Notes: generated by a model from the sequence alone, not told the origin. A stretch of 64,000 bases of DNA from Bathymodiolus japonicus methanotrophic gill symbiont (GCF_019721995.1 NZ_BLYC01000009.1:62001-126000); one strand, 5' to 3'; shown: positions 8,017 to 18,214, counted from the first letter of the stretch. Program-made: numbers and translations.

Positions 8017-9482
8017 ATGTTCATTTTACGCGATATTTTACTCCCGCTTCAAGATCATTTTTCCAAAACCACTTTAGGCCGCGAACGAGCCTCTCTGTTC
8101 GTTTACACGATCCTGTCCATTATCGTTCCTTTTACGTCATCAATGACCTCTAATCTTTGGCGTTGCCTTGATACGTTGTTTGGGTTTGAGATCAAGAATA
8201 AGCGCTTTTACACTTTCATGGCTTCTTCAACTTTGCCGTGGGCTGGGCTGTGGAAAACTATCTGGGAGCTGATTCCGTCTCCTGAAACAGATGGGCGCAT
8301 ATTGGTTGCACTGGATGACTCCATTATCGCTAAAGTAGGCAAAAATATCTTCGGCTGTGAAGCCATTTTTGACCACGCGGCCAAATCGAATCAAAGCAAA
8401 TATCCATGGGCACAAAATATTGTATCGGTAAGGTTGCTGAAACAGGTCAAAGGTCGCTGGGCGTACTTATTTTTAGATTTCCGATTTTATCTCCCCTTAA
8501 AAACAATTCAGGCAAAAAAAGAAACCGCCACGATAAGAGGTGATGTCGTTCCTTTCCAGACCAAGATGGCTCAGGCGGCTCAAATGCTGATTGCAATTGC
8601 AGAACATTTTTCCACCGCTCCGATATTGACAGTCACTGATAGCTGGTTTGGCAACAATGGCCTATGGAAGCCTGTTTACAAAGCTACAGGCGCGCCATGC
8701 TACCTCACGAAATTCCGGGACTCCTGTCGCCATAATTCGTTCACCTACGCAGCGGATGGGAGATGCCCTGAACGCCCTGCGTCCGCAACGACTACGCACA
8801 AAAGCCGCTTCGTCATTACTACCTCACTGGCTGGACGGCTATTCGGAATGCAATTCTTGCTCCTCTCGCGTGCTGCTAGCACACGTCGAATCAGCGAATT
8901 GCCCTGTCGCCTATCAGGGACTAAAAATCACCACTTCGCTAAGCTACGTTTCCATGATTTTCAGCGAAGGCCCGATCGTATACCGTGAATCTCTATGGAA
9001 AACAGCGTGAAGTCAGGGCTTATAGTCGCGTTGTCATGCTGAAAACATTGAAACGACCCGTTCAGGTTGTCTGGGTGTTTCGTCGCACACAGTGGATTGC
9101 TTTGTTTACGACCGATCTAAGTTTATCCGTCACACAGATTATTGAGTATTATGGTGCGCGATGGAAAATAGAATCCGGGTTCAAAGCGCTCAAGCAAGAC
9201 ATAGGGAGTCAGAAAAGTCAGTGTCGAAATGCGCAGGCAGTGACCAACCATTTGAACTTCTGTATGATGGCAACAACGCTGACGTGGATTTACGCGGATC
9301 GTTTAAAAACCGATCCGGAACGTCGGCACAAAGTGAAGGGGCGAGCCAGTTTCGCATTTTCAGATATCCGCCGCATCATTGCCGAAGCGGCTTTGGATCC
9401 GGATTTTGAAAGGGTTTGCCCCAAATACAGCAGCTCCCCTGTAAATTCGGTGGTAGCCGTTTTATTGCGAATGGTTGCTTGA
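8017..9482 (+). pseudogene. Transposase of the 7.8-kb IS, interrupted by E repeat
   Basis: The N-terminal part (8017-8686) shows LVALDDSIIAKVGKNIFG and LTVTDSWFGNNGLWKPVY, with the first two acidic residues of a DDE transposase. The C-terminal part (from about 8967) reads KARSYTVNLYGKQREVRAYS and YYGARWKIESGFKALKQDIG with the last catalytic Glu. The two halves are in different frames after E removal, and the segment usually found between them (SRLRSN-type) is missing, so a short deletion accompanies the E insertion. Resembles DDE_5/IS701-type proteins. Confidence 0.8.
8687..8966 (+). mobile_element. E repeat copy 2 (280 bp) inside the IS transposase
   Basis: CAGGCGCGCC to TTTTCAGCG, the typical 280-bp type E. 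Sense orientation relative to the transposase. Visible pairings: GTGCT/AGCAC at 8870-8882, GCAATTC (8850-8856) with GAATTGC (8896-8902), and CCCTG/CAGGG just downstream. No target duplication is visible. Confidence 0.88.
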
Positions 9483-9637
9483 TGAATTTCTAAGAAACTT
9501 CAGTAATGAAACTTTATTAAGCAAATTGAATTTTATTGATTATCTACCTATTCAATGCCAATATAGTCTTTGCTTTGTCACCGCTATAATTATTACAACA
9601 TAGTCATATAACCACCTACAACTTACCGAGGCATTAA

Positions 9638-11479
9638 GTGCTCAATAGTAACTTTGCATTTAGATCACGCTTAACCATTGCTAGCCATGATGCTTTTATG
9701 GTCGCATGTGCCTGGCTACTTGCTTTCTGGCTTCGCTTTGATTTAGAACTTATTCCTAGCGACTACCTTAATAATGCCTTGGCCTATTTACCCTATGTTA
9801 TTATCAGCCAGTCCGTTATTTTCTGGTATTTCGGCCTATATATGGGGGTCTGGCGTTTTTCCTCCTTACCTGATTTAATCAGGATCTTTAAGGCAGTTTT
9901 TTTCGGTGTATTCTTTCTTGCCGGTAGCCTGTTCGTTTATAACCGCATGGAATTTATGCCGCGCTCGGTATTACCACTATATACCAGCTTTTTGTTGCTG
10001 TTTCTTAGCATTCCACGGCTATTCTACCGCTACTACAAGGACTGGGTAAAACATGAATCTGCTGCCCAGCGCGCTCTGATTATCGGTGCAGGTGCTGCTG
10101 GAGAGATGCTGGCCAGAGATTTATTGCAGGATGAAGTCTCTTTATTACCCATCGCTTTTGTGGACGATGATAAGCGCAAAAAAGGCCGTTCAATACGTGG
10201 TCTGCAAGTTCTTTTTGATACCAGCAGAATTGTAGAATATACCACTAGATTGAATGCCGATATTATTCTAATTGCGATTCCATCAGCTTCTGACCTGGAA
10301 ATGAGACGTATGGTGGAGTCGTGTGAGCGCGCCCAAACCCCATTTAAAACCCTGCCTTCAGTTAAAGAGCTACTCTCTAATACTATCTCCAGGGGCAATC
10401 TGCGCGACGTTGCTATTGATGATATTCTAGGTCGTGAGCCAGTCAACCTGAACTGGAAACAGATTAAATCCAGTCTCTCGGGCAAGAGAATTCTAATTAC
10501 TGGCGGAGGTGGCTCTATCGGCTCTGAATTGTGTCGTCAACTTGCCGGAGTGGCACCTGCAGCGCTAATTATTTACGAGCACTCTGAATTTAATTTATAT
10601 CAAATTCACTCAAATTTGCGGAGAAGCTTTCCTGACTTAAAGCTCAGTGCTGTATTAGGTGATGTGGTTGACCGTACTGCTGTAGAGGAGCTAATTCGCA
10701 ATGAAAAGCCGGACGTTATCTTTCATGCGGCGGCTTATAAACATGTGCCATTATTAGAAGAGCAGGTACTGGCTGCAGTGACCAATAATTTAATCGGTAC
10801 AAAAAATGTCGCGGAAGTTGCCCTGGCTAAAAATATTGAGCGCTTTGTTTTAATCTCTACCGATAAGGCGGTTAATCCCAGCAATATCATGGGTGCAACC
10901 AAGCGAGCCGCCGAAATTTTATGCCAGAACTTGAATACACTGGCAGAAAACACATCTTTTATCACCGTACGCTTTGGCAATGTACTGGATTCAGCCGGTA
11001 GTGTCGTGCCTTTATTTAGAGAGCAAATTAAAGCGGGCGGGCCTGTTACCGTGACTCACCCTGATGTCACCCGTTTCTTTATGACGATACCCGAGGCCTG
11101 CCGGCTGATTATGAATGCCGAAGCTGTCGGCGCAGGTGGCGAAATCTATGTACTGGATATGGGCAAGGCAATAAAGATCAGTTACCTGGCAGAGGAAATG
11201 ATACAGCTAAGCGGCTTAAGTGTCGGCTCAGATATTAAAATAGAATATATCGGCCTACGCGCAGGTGAGAAATTACATGAAGAATTATTTCACGAGCAGG
11301 AGCAATTACTCGGCACCGGCTTTGAAAAGCTGTTTTTAGCAAAAGCCAGGCGCTATGAGCAGGATGTCTGGGAGCAGCAAATGGCAAATTTATTAGCCGC
11401 CTGCAAAACCCGCAACGATGCAGAAATTCAGGCACAGTTAAAGCAATTAGTACCTGAGTTTCATAATGCAGATGAATAA
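9638..11479 (+). CDS. Membrane-bound nucleotide-sugar 4,6-dehydratase (WbpM/CapD/PglF type)
   Basis: 613 residues. The N-terminal ~150 residues hold about four membrane helices. A Rossmann-like middle domain (IIGAGAAGEMLARDLL) is followed by the catalytic Polysacc_synt_2 domain with ITGGGGSIGSELC (about residue 286), HAAAYKHVPLLE, and STDKAVNPSNIMGATKRAAE (about 410). The family makes UDP-4-keto-6-deoxy-GlcNAc-type sugars for O-antigen, capsule or glycans. The start is GTG with GAGG 6 bases upstream. Together with galE and rfb genes it points to a surface-polysaccharide locus. Confidence 0.92.
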   Translation: MLNSNFAFRSRLTIASHDAFMVACAWLLAFWLRFDLELIPSDYLNNALAYLPYVIISQSVIFWYFGLYMGVWRFSSLPDLIRIFKAVFFGVFFLAGSLFVYNRMEFMPRSVLPLYTSFLLLFLSIPRLFYRYYKDWVKHESAAQRALIIGAGAAGEMLARDLLQDEVSLLPIAFVDDDKRKKGRSIRGLQVLFDTSRIVEYTTRLNADIILIAIPSASDLEMRRMVESCERAQTPFKTLPSVKELLSNTISRGNLRDVAIDDILGREPVNLNWKQIKSSLSGKRILITGGGGSIGSELCRQLAGVAPAALIIYEHSEFNLYQIHSNLRRSFPDLKLSAVLGDVVDRTAVEELIRNEKPDVIFHAAAYKHVPLLEEQVLAAVTNNLIGTKNVAEVALAKNIERFVLISTDKAVNPSNIMGATKRAAEILCQNLNTLAENTSFITVRFGNVLDSAGSVVPLFREQIKAGGPVTVTHPDVTRFFMTIPEACRLIMNAEAVGAGGEIYVLDMGKAIKISYLAEEMIQLSGLSVGSDIKIEYIGLRAGEKLHEELFHEQEQLLGTGFEKLFLAKARRYEQDVWEQQMANLLAACKTRNDAEIQAQLKQLVPEFHNADE

Positions 11480-11509
11480 ACGCCAGCTTAAATTGGACAC
11501 AGCATAAAG

Positions 11510-11993
11510 ATGATCCAACATTCCTGCTGCGTATATCTAGGCAATGAGCTAGCGGCGTATGGTTTTGGCAATGACCATCCTTTCGGTCCTATGCGACATC
11601 ATGTCTTTGAGCAGGAATTCTACCGGCAATCGCTACAAGAAAAAGTTGATATACTGCCCCCACAGACAATAGGTCAAAAAGTGCTGGAATTATTTCACAC
11701 CCATGCTTATGTCGAACAGGTAAAGCAGCAATCAATACTGGGTACAGGATACCCAGATCAGGGTGACACGCCCGCATTTACTGGTATGTATGAAGCCGCT
11801 TCATTCGTCGCCGGTACAGTTTGTGCTGCAGTAGATCGCATTATGCGCAATGAATACCAGCGCGCGTTTATTCCGATTGCGGGCTTGCATCATGCGCGCC
11901 GAAATATCGCAGCAGGATTTTGTGTGTTTAACGACTGTGGTATCGCCATAGAATATCTACGTCAGCAATATAAAATTCAGCGTATTGCTTATA
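11510..11993 (+). pseudogene. Histone deacetylase / acetoin-utilisation-like deacetylase, truncated
   Basis: Residues 1-161 of an HDAC-superfamily protein: HPFGPMRH near the N-terminus and GLHHARRNIAAGFCVFNDCGIA (given here in two parts: GLHHARRNIAAG, FCVFNDCGIA), which includes the catalytic His pair. The frame is cut at ...KIQRIAY, just before the expected zinc-ligand segment (DxDxHHGDG), by IS-A copy 2. The C-terminal half is not found downstream, so the protein cannot bind zinc and is dead. Confidence 0.85.
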
Positions 11994-12375
11994 CTCGATG
12001 TTCAAGTTTTTCCATCCCATTGCCATCAAACTCTTACCTTCACCCAGCAGAACAATACTTTAATGATGCTGTTGGCCCTAAGCGCCCTAAATCTCTGCCA
12101 ATCATATGTTTTCCTGATGGCATCAGTTGAAACACATCCTTTATTAATTCACCTAACTCTTTCAGCTTATCACCAGGATCTGGAAACTCTAGCAATGACG
12201 TGATGAACTCAAGCAGTACATCCATTTGAGACTTGCGCTGTAAGCTTCCTACGGTATACGCAGGTAGTTTGCTTTCAATGCGGGCTATTTGCTCTGGGTG
12301 AAGGAGAAGGCAATGGTCAAACAAAAGACTCAGAATCAGGCCACGGCTTGATCCCTCTTCATCCGCTGAAAATCA

Positions 12376-13909
12376 CATCAGTGTTCCCCTATCAATTGAG
12401 ACCGTGAAACTAACCTCGCCACAAGAGAGCTCATAAAGCACTGTAAAGACATTCCTGTTATTATTGCGTTTTGAACTGCCCGAATGGTATACGAGCTGAT
12501 ACGAGATATTCTTGCCTGGAAAAATAATGGATTCACAAAACGATCTCGTTTTTGGGCCTGTTGCTGCCTTATCTCCAGAGCCTCGCTATATTTTTTATCC
12601 GATGGATGAATCAATTCTGGCTGTTGTGTTTTTGAAATCTTTTCAAACACGCGCATTAAATTATAGCTCATTGCAGTCAGGCGCATTTGATTTTCAAGTG
12701 AGCGGGTATTGGAAGACCAAGCTTTAGTTTCCTTGAAATTACTTTTAGTGTTATTGAATGTCTTTTCAATCGTCCATCGCTTGAAATACAGCATGGCAAT
12801 GGTTCCAGGGTTAATAGTCATTGGCAAGGTTGTCACAAACCGGTGAAGTTTTCCGGTTTCTGGATCACGGTAATCCACCACGTTAAATTTGATGCCCTTG
12901 TTTTCGTACACACTGTATGCTTCAACCCCTGTATTGATCTCATGGCGGGAGTCAAAAGGGATAGACTCAACCAGAGTCGCAATTGAATTTTCTTTTAGCA
13001 TTGAAATCATGTAATTAGCATGTCGTTTCTGCCGATCCCACCAGACAAAGTCGGTGACGGCTTTATCGTAGACATAGAGATGTTTCTGAGAGCTGTTATT
13101 TCCCTTGTTTTGCTTTTCAATATGATCTCGTAACACAGGTATTTCTTGATGCCTCTGAGTTCCGTTTGTCACCAGACAAAGAAATCTGAGCAACCCACTT
13201 CTGAGATTCAACGCGTAAATCCCCCCGGCCGCATAAACTTTCCCCTTGCTGTTTTTTTCAGTATGGCAGGCATGATCAATAAAATGTCCATCCGCTGCTT
13301 CTATGGTGTATTCGTCAAGTTCCGGGAATGCTTTAAGATAATCAATGTCTTGCGATAGCAGTGCTTCAGAGTGAAGATGGTAGCTCTGCTGTTCAAATGC
13401 CTCAAGCATACTTGTTCGTCTATGCGACTTCAGTGATTTAAAATACGTTGAGTGAGGAAGCAGCTGGCCATAAATCTGTTCATTGGTTTGGAGGAAATGG
13501 CGACCACTATCGACTACACTGATACAGCGTAATAACCCAAGGCGAATAAAGTCGATATCCTTCAACTCTGGGCATGAACGAGCCCACAAAGGATGACGCT
13601 CTGCTAACAGGGCACGTTCCATACTTTCATTGCAGTGTTGGTGAATATGTTCAGAGAGTGGTAGGTCTTTAAGCATGGGTGATATCCGTTTATGAGGTGA
13701 TTAAAACGGAAATTTTTAGAAAAATTTTCTCGGCAATTGCAAGCTTTATTTGAAATTATTTGTTGTTCTTTTACGGTGCCTACAGAGTGTCTATTTGCTG
13801 TTATAAGTGATTAAAATCAAAAATATGGAAATATTCGAGTGGTGCTACCTTCAGGTAGGTTATAGGCTGCTTTGTTTAGGTACTTCTTCTTTCAATGGGA
13901 ACACTGATG
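12376..13909 (-). mobile_element. IS-B copy 1, complete (1534 bp)
   Basis: Ends CATCAGTGTTCCC and GGGAACACTGATG, flanked by an exact 8-bp duplication GAAAATCA that lies within E copy 3. This copy fixes the size of the family's target duplication. It contains an undamaged transposase. Confidence 0.93.
12378..13676 (-). CDS. IS-B transposase, IS4-like, intact
   Basis: 432 residues starting MLKDLPLSEHIHQHCNESME. Catalytic candidates: TIEAADGHFIDHACH (D at about residue 136), YVYDKAVTDFVWW (about 202) and LYFKRWTIEKTFNNTKSNF (E at about 300, in the YxRxxE-like context of the IS4 family). The coding region spans the whole element and stops close to the end. This and the edge copy at 62944 are the two undamaged IS-B transposases visible. 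Confidence 0.88.
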   Translation of the reverse strand: MLKDLPLSEHIHQHCNESMERALLAERHPLWARSCPELKDIDFIRLGLLRCISVVDSGRHFLQTNEQIYGQLLPHSTYFKSLKSHRRTSMLEAFEQQSYHLHSEALLSQDIDYLKAFPELDEYTIEAADGHFIDHACHTEKNSKGKVYAAGGIYALNLRSGLLRFLCLVTNGTQRHQEIPVLRDHIEKQNKGNNSSQKHLYVYDKAVTDFVWWDRQKRHANYMISMLKENSIATLVESIPFDSRHEINTGVEAYSVYENKGIKFNVVDYRDPETGKLHRFVTTLPMTINPGTIAMLYFKRWTIEKTFNNTKSNFKETKAWSSNTRSLENQMRLTAMSYNLMRVFEKISKTQQPELIHPSDKKYSEALEIRQQQAQKRDRFVNPLFFQARISRISSYTIRAVQNAIITGMSLQCFMSSLVARLVSRSQLIGEH

Positions 13910-15345
13910 GAAAATCATGGAAACGGAGCTTAGCGAAGTGGTGATTTTTAGTCCCTGATAGGCGACAGGGAAATTCGCTGATTCGACGTGTGCTAGCAGC
14001 ACGCGAGAGGAGCAAGAATTGCATTCCGAATAGCCGTCCAGCCAGTGAGGTAGTAATGACGAAGCGGCTTTTGTGCGTAGTCGTTGCGGACGCAGGGCGT
14101 TCAGGGCATCTCCCATCCGCTGCGTAGGTGAACGAATTATGGCGACAGGAGTCCCGGAATTTCGTGAGGTAGCATGGCGCGCCTGTAATTGTTTGGCCTC
14201 ACGCCCCCATCCTTCATAAAGCTTCCAGTCCTCAAAGAAAACCTCAATCAGCCATCTCAACGTATAGGCTTGAATAATATCTTGTGTGCGCCAAGTCAGG
14301 TCTGTCGCCACTAAATAGCGATAGTCGTTTTCACCGTCATATTTTAAGGCAATGACAAAGCGTTTTTTACTGTGAGAACTCACCTTTAATCGTGCACTGC
14401 TGACAGTCACTTTAATCTCTTTTCCGCCACGTACACGTATTATCTGATCAATGCCTTTGTTAATCGAATTAAAGTAGCTCTCGACTGACCTTATTCTACC
14501 TCTATATTCAATATTTTGGTTTTTACGTAATTGGCTAATCACCTGCGAGCCTCCAGATTCTTTAGCGGCTTCGTCCATAAAGGCTTCTCACCATACAGCG
14601 CATCAGCCAGTACGCCTTTAATTTTAATCAGGCTATGCGCAACTTTAAACTCTTTTAATAAGCCTAATGCAATCTCTGTTTTGGTCGGGTAGGCACTGTC
14701 ACGTTCAGGCTTAATAGGCCGATCTTTTTTTGCTATACCGCTCTTTTTCAACCGTTTATCTTCTTTATCCCACTGCTTTAAGGCTGGATCCGGCATATAA
14801 AAGAAAAAACCGACAGGCACTGTAATGGATGAGGTAACTAACAGCAATAATACTATCGTTTGTCCATTAACATACCCGCCGGAGCCTTTGTGTTTCTGCT
14901 TGTAAACCTTATAAATACGTTTTGTAGACTTAGATCGTGTTCGGTCTGATTCATCAAAGGCCAACACACCTTCAGTAATGCCATAACGTTTTAAAATTAA
15001 GACCACACTCACCCGTAGCAACCAGTCCCAGGGTATACTTGCTTTAAGAAACACCCAGGATAATGCGGCTACTTTGCAATCTCCAAGGCTTGCTCGCTCA
15101 AACTTAGCCCAGCAAATAGAGTTCATTAGCAGTATGCCCGTTAAACAAGTGCCCAAACAAGCGGCTTGAATCCGTGTCAAAGCGGCTCCGGGTTTTAGCT
15201 GATTGAGCGCATCATTTAAATCGTCAATATAGCTTTGGATAAAGGTGGCTGGGGCATTCATTAACATGGGCTTACACCGATAAAATTACAACAACCTCAG
15301 AATACCTGATTTTACCTTCTCAATATCAAAAACTTGAACATCGAG

Positions 15346-15717
15346 TAAAAGTAATTTCAAGGAAACTAAAGCTTGGTATTCCAATACCCGCTCACTTGAA
15401 AATCAAATGCGCCTGACTGCAATGAGCTATAATTTAATGCGCGTGTTTGAAGAGATTTCAAAAACACAACAGCCAGAATTGATTCATCCATCGGATAAAA
15501 AATATAGCGAGGCTCTGGAGATTAGGCAGCAACAGGCTCAAAAACGAGATCGTTTTGTGAATCCATTATTTTTCCAGGCAAGAATATCTCGTATCAGCTC
15601 GTATACCATTCGGGCAGTTCAAAACGCAATAATAACAGGAATGTCTTTACAGTGCTTTATGAGCTCTCTTGTGGCAAGGTTAGTTTTACCGCCTCAATTG
15701 ATAGGGGAACACTGATG
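15346..15717 (+). mobile_element. IS-B fragment (3' part)
   Basis: Only the last ~370 bp of IS-B, coding the C-terminal ~100 residues (MRLTAMSYNLMRVFEEISK onward) and the terminal repeat GGGAACACTGATG-type end at 15717. It abuts the right end of IS-A copy 2 at TAAAA, the sequence present at that point in intact IS-B copies (compare 63875). An IS-A that had inserted in this IS-B therefore probably recombined with the one in the deacetylase gene. Confidence 0.8.
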
Positions 15718-15720
15718 ATC

Positions 15721-15767
15721 GCTTTAGTTCTTTCTGTCATTGAAAAAAGCTAAAGCTTTTTTACTCC
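15721..15767. repeat. Truncated small palindrome (partner of 48502-48560)
   Basis: GCTTTAG at 15721 pairs with CTAAAGC near 15751, followed by TTTTTTACTCC. The same layout is seen complete at 48502-48560 upstream of argB, where outer arms GGAGTA/TACTCC are also present. Here the left outer arm has been replaced by the IS-B end. It could act as a weak terminator (T-tract follows the arm) just ahead of the next gene. Confidence 0.55.
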
Positions 15768-15787
15768 CTAAATAATGAGAATTAAAT

Positions 15788-16384
15788 ATGAAACAACTAC
15801 ATAGAAAGGACCTGTTTGGCTGGTCCGAATTTAATCAGGAACGCAACCTGGATTTTCACAGTGTCCTCTGGGTACGTGTGTCAGGCAATGTGCTGATTGA
15901 CCCAATAGAACTATCGGAGCATGATTTTAAACACCTGCAAGCATTAGGCGGTGCGAGTATTATCGTTATAACGAACAGCGATCATTGCCGCGATGCGCTA
16001 AATATTGCTACGCAAACTGGGGCTACAATTGTCGGTCCGATAGGGGAGCGCGAAACATTTCCTATCGCCTGTGAGCGCTGGATTACTGATAATGAAGAAA
16101 TTGTTTCAGAACTCATTGCTTATCAACTGAACGGCTCTAAAACCCCGGGTGAACTCGCTTTAGTGCTAGACGATAGTACGCTGATAACGGGCGACTTAAT
16201 CCGCTCGCACATCGCTGGAGAACTATGCTTGCTACCCGATGCAAAACTATCTGACCGGAACCTAGCTCTACAATCCGTCACGCGCCTTGCAAATCTATCA
16301 GCGATAGGTACTGTATTAACGGGTGATGGCTGGCCAGTATTTAAGCAGGGCCATTCTGCGTTAAAGCAAATACTGGAATCCTAA
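15788..16384 (+). CDS. Degenerate metallo-beta-lactamase-fold-like protein
   Basis: 198 residues. The layout resembles a short MBL-fold hydrolase: a GGASIIVITNSDHCRDALNI segment where a THxHxDH metal site would be expected (given as GGASIIVITNSD then HCRDALNI), then LVLDDSTLITGDLI and a C-terminal LTGDGWPVF. The metal-binding histidines are mostly absent, so if the fold is right it is catalytically altered or inactive. The 3' end overlaps the ilvA stop (opposite strand) by 4 bp. Identification is tentative. Confidence 0.55.
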   Translation: MKQLHRKDLFGWSEFNQERNLDFHSVLWVRVSGNVLIDPIELSEHDFKHLQALGGASIIVITNSDHCRDALNIATQTGATIVGPIGERETFPIACERWITDNEEIVSELIAYQLNGSKTPGELALVLDDSTLITGDLIRSHIAGELCLLPDAKLSDRNLALQSVTRLANLSAIGTVLTGDGWPVFKQGHSALKQILES

Positions 16385-18214
16385 AGCCTAACCCTGTCCA
16401 CCAGTAAACAATTGATATGTGGGGTTGTGGGGTTGCTGGTTTCCTCGGTATAACGAAAGGCCAAGGCATCAAAGCATAATTGCAGCGCAGCTTGCTCGGA
16501 CTTTGCGATTTGCACCCCGAGTAAAACCTTGCCAAAAGCCGCGCCATGATTACGATAATGAAATAAACTGATATTCCATTGACTCCCCAAAGCGCTTAAA
16601 AAGCGCAGTAATGCACCTGGCCGTTCGGGGAACTGCAAGCTGAAAATCACTTCATTTAATGCACGAGGCGCATGACCTCCGACCATATAACGAATATGTT
16701 CTTTTGCCAGCTCATTATGCGTCATATCGGTGACAGCAAAGCCTCTGCTTTGCAACTGGCTAATAATTTCCGCTTTATCTGCATCAATACCTCTACTGGA
16801 AATACCGGCAAAGATCTGTGCTGATGCTGAATCAAAATAGCGATAGTTAAATTCGGTAATACTGCGTTTGCCTAATAATTTACAAAAAGCCAGAAAGCTC
16901 CCGGGGTGCTCGGGTATAGTGACCGCCAATAGTATCTCTCTATGCTCACCGACCTGAGCTCTCTCCGCAACATAACGCAAGCGATCAAAATTCATATTTG
17001 CTCCGCTTTCTATGGCAACCAGGCTTTTATCATTTACCCGCTCTGTTTCGATATATTTTTTTAAGCCTGCGACTGCTAGCGCACCAGCAGGCTCCGAGAC
17101 GGAACGGGTATCATCAAAAATGTCCTTAATAGCCGCACAAATTTCATCGGTATTAACCGTAATCACTTCATCTACCAGGTTTCTGACCAAGCGAAACGGC
17201 TCTTTACCTATCTGCTTGACTGCCACGCCATCGGCAAACAGCCCAACCTGCTTTAGAGTCACCCGCCTGTTTGCCTTAAGTGCCTGATTTAAACAATCGG
17301 CATCATCCGGCTCGACACCAACGCTGAAAATCCTGGAAACGGAGCTTTAGCGAAGTGAAGATTTTTAGTCCGCGATAGCCGTAGGGCCGTTATTCTGTCG
17401 GAGTCTGAGCGTTAGCGAAGGTGGAGACAAAATAAAAGGCCATCCGACACGGCGTCAAGTCATTTGGAGCCTATGTTCCGACCCCTTGTTGGGTCGGGAC
17501 GAGGTGACGAGGACGAATCGGGGCCGCCGGAGGCATAAGTGGTCGCGTTAAGTTTTTGCTGCTTGCTTGGGCTGGGATGCCCAAAACAAGCTTTCGCAAA
17601 AATAGCGACTCCCCGATAATCTTAATATCCGGGCGAACAAATTTTGCATACACCGCTATACCTGCAATCAAACCACCCCCGCCTACAGGCACAAAAATCG
17701 CGTCTATCGTATCTGTTTTCTGGCGCAATATTTCCATCGCCACTGTGCCTTGCCCGGCTATCACATCGGAATCATCGTAAGGGTGTATAAAAGTTAGCTG
17801 TTTCTGCGTTGCCAACTCCAGTGCATGCGTATAGGCATCATCAAATGAATCGCCATACAGAACGACTTTTGCCCCCCACGAACGTACTGAATTCACCTTG
17901 ATTTCGGGTGTTGTTATAGGCATGACAATCAGCGCTTTAATGCCGAGCTTATGCGCGGATAATGCCACACCCTGGGCATGATTTCCTGCTGACGCCGCTA
18001 TTACACCGCGCTGTTTGGCGTGGTCACTAAGAAATACAATTTTATTATAGGCACCACGCAATTTAAATGAGAAGACCGCTTGCAGGTCTTCACGCTTTAA
18101 TAAAATCTGATTATTAAAGCGCTTCGACAAGGCCGGTGCGAAATCCAGCGGACTCTCTATGGCGACATCATATACTTTGGAACGTAAAATTTTTTCTATG
18201 TATTTTTGGGTCAT
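16381..18214 (-). CDS. ilvA: Threonine ammonia-lyase (biosynthetic), interrupted by a D repeat
   Basis: First step of isoleucine synthesis: threonine to 2-oxobutanoate, PLP-dependent. The N-terminal half holds the PLP lysine in FSFKLRGAYNK (K51), SAGNHAQGVA and the glycine loop VGGGGLIAG. The C-terminal half holds two regulatory ACT-like domains (TIPEHPGSFLAFCKLL and FPERPGALLRFLSALG). A 295-bp D repeat (17322-17616) splits the gene after ...RPDIKII. Deleting exactly those bases joins the two halves in frame as IKIIGVEPDDADCLN and gives a normal 512-residue enzyme with no other lesion. At DNA level the frame is broken; whether a functional product is made depends on removal of the repeat from the RNA. 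Confidence 0.9.
17322..17616 (-). mobile_element. D repeat copy 1 (295 bp) inside ilvA
   Basis: On the minus strand it starts TCGGGGAGTCGC and ends ATTTTCAGCG. No base of ilvA is duplicated: the flanks ...AAGATTA and TTGGTGTC... join directly. Sense orientation. The body contains clear hairpins such as CCGACCC/GGGTCGG and TTGGGC/GCCCAA. 295 is not a multiple of 3. Confidence 0.92.

Larger units (their letters stand above)
7809..9503 (+). mobile_element. DDE-transposase IS with 8-bp target duplication, carrying an E repeat
   Basis: The ends CTGAAGTTTCCTGG (7809) and CTAAGAAACTTCAG (to 9503) form imperfect inverted repeats. The host sequence TAATGAAA is present at 7801-7808 and again at 9504-9511, an exact 8-bp duplication. 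It sits between rfbB and the divergent dehydratase gene. The first ten terminal bases, CTGAAGTTTC, are the same as those of the C MITEs, which also make 8-bp duplications, so this family may mobilise C. Confidence 0.9.
12364..14185 (-). mobile_element. E repeat copy 3, split by IS-B copy 1
   Basis: On the minus strand it runs from CAGGCGCGCC (ending at 14185) to TTTTCAGCG (12364). An IS-B is inserted 12 bp from the CAGCG end, with GAAAATCA duplicated at 12368-12375 and 13910-13917. Without the IS-B and its duplication the element is 280 bp. Sense orientation relative to the IS-A transposase it interrupts. Confidence 0.88.
11994..15345 (-). mobile_element. IS-A copy 2, carrying nested E and IS-B
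   Basis: Left end CTCGATG at 11994, right end CATCGAG at 15345. The element is split after ...TTCATC (12363) by E copy 3, and resumes with TAATTGTTTGG at 14186. Joining the two sides gives exactly the sequence of IS-A copy 1, so E inserted without duplicating its target. The transposase is additionally frameshifted near 14586. The flanks are TTATA (left) and TAAAA (right), so the right end was probably acquired by recombination with another IS-A copy that sat in an IS-B. Confidence 0.88.

Noticed and set aside
17322-17616. D repeat as a group I or group II intron
   Set aside because: Ends do not fit: no GUGYG start or AY end for group II, and the 5' flank does not end in U as needed for group I. 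A novel or degenerate type remains possible, so only the specific classification was dropped.
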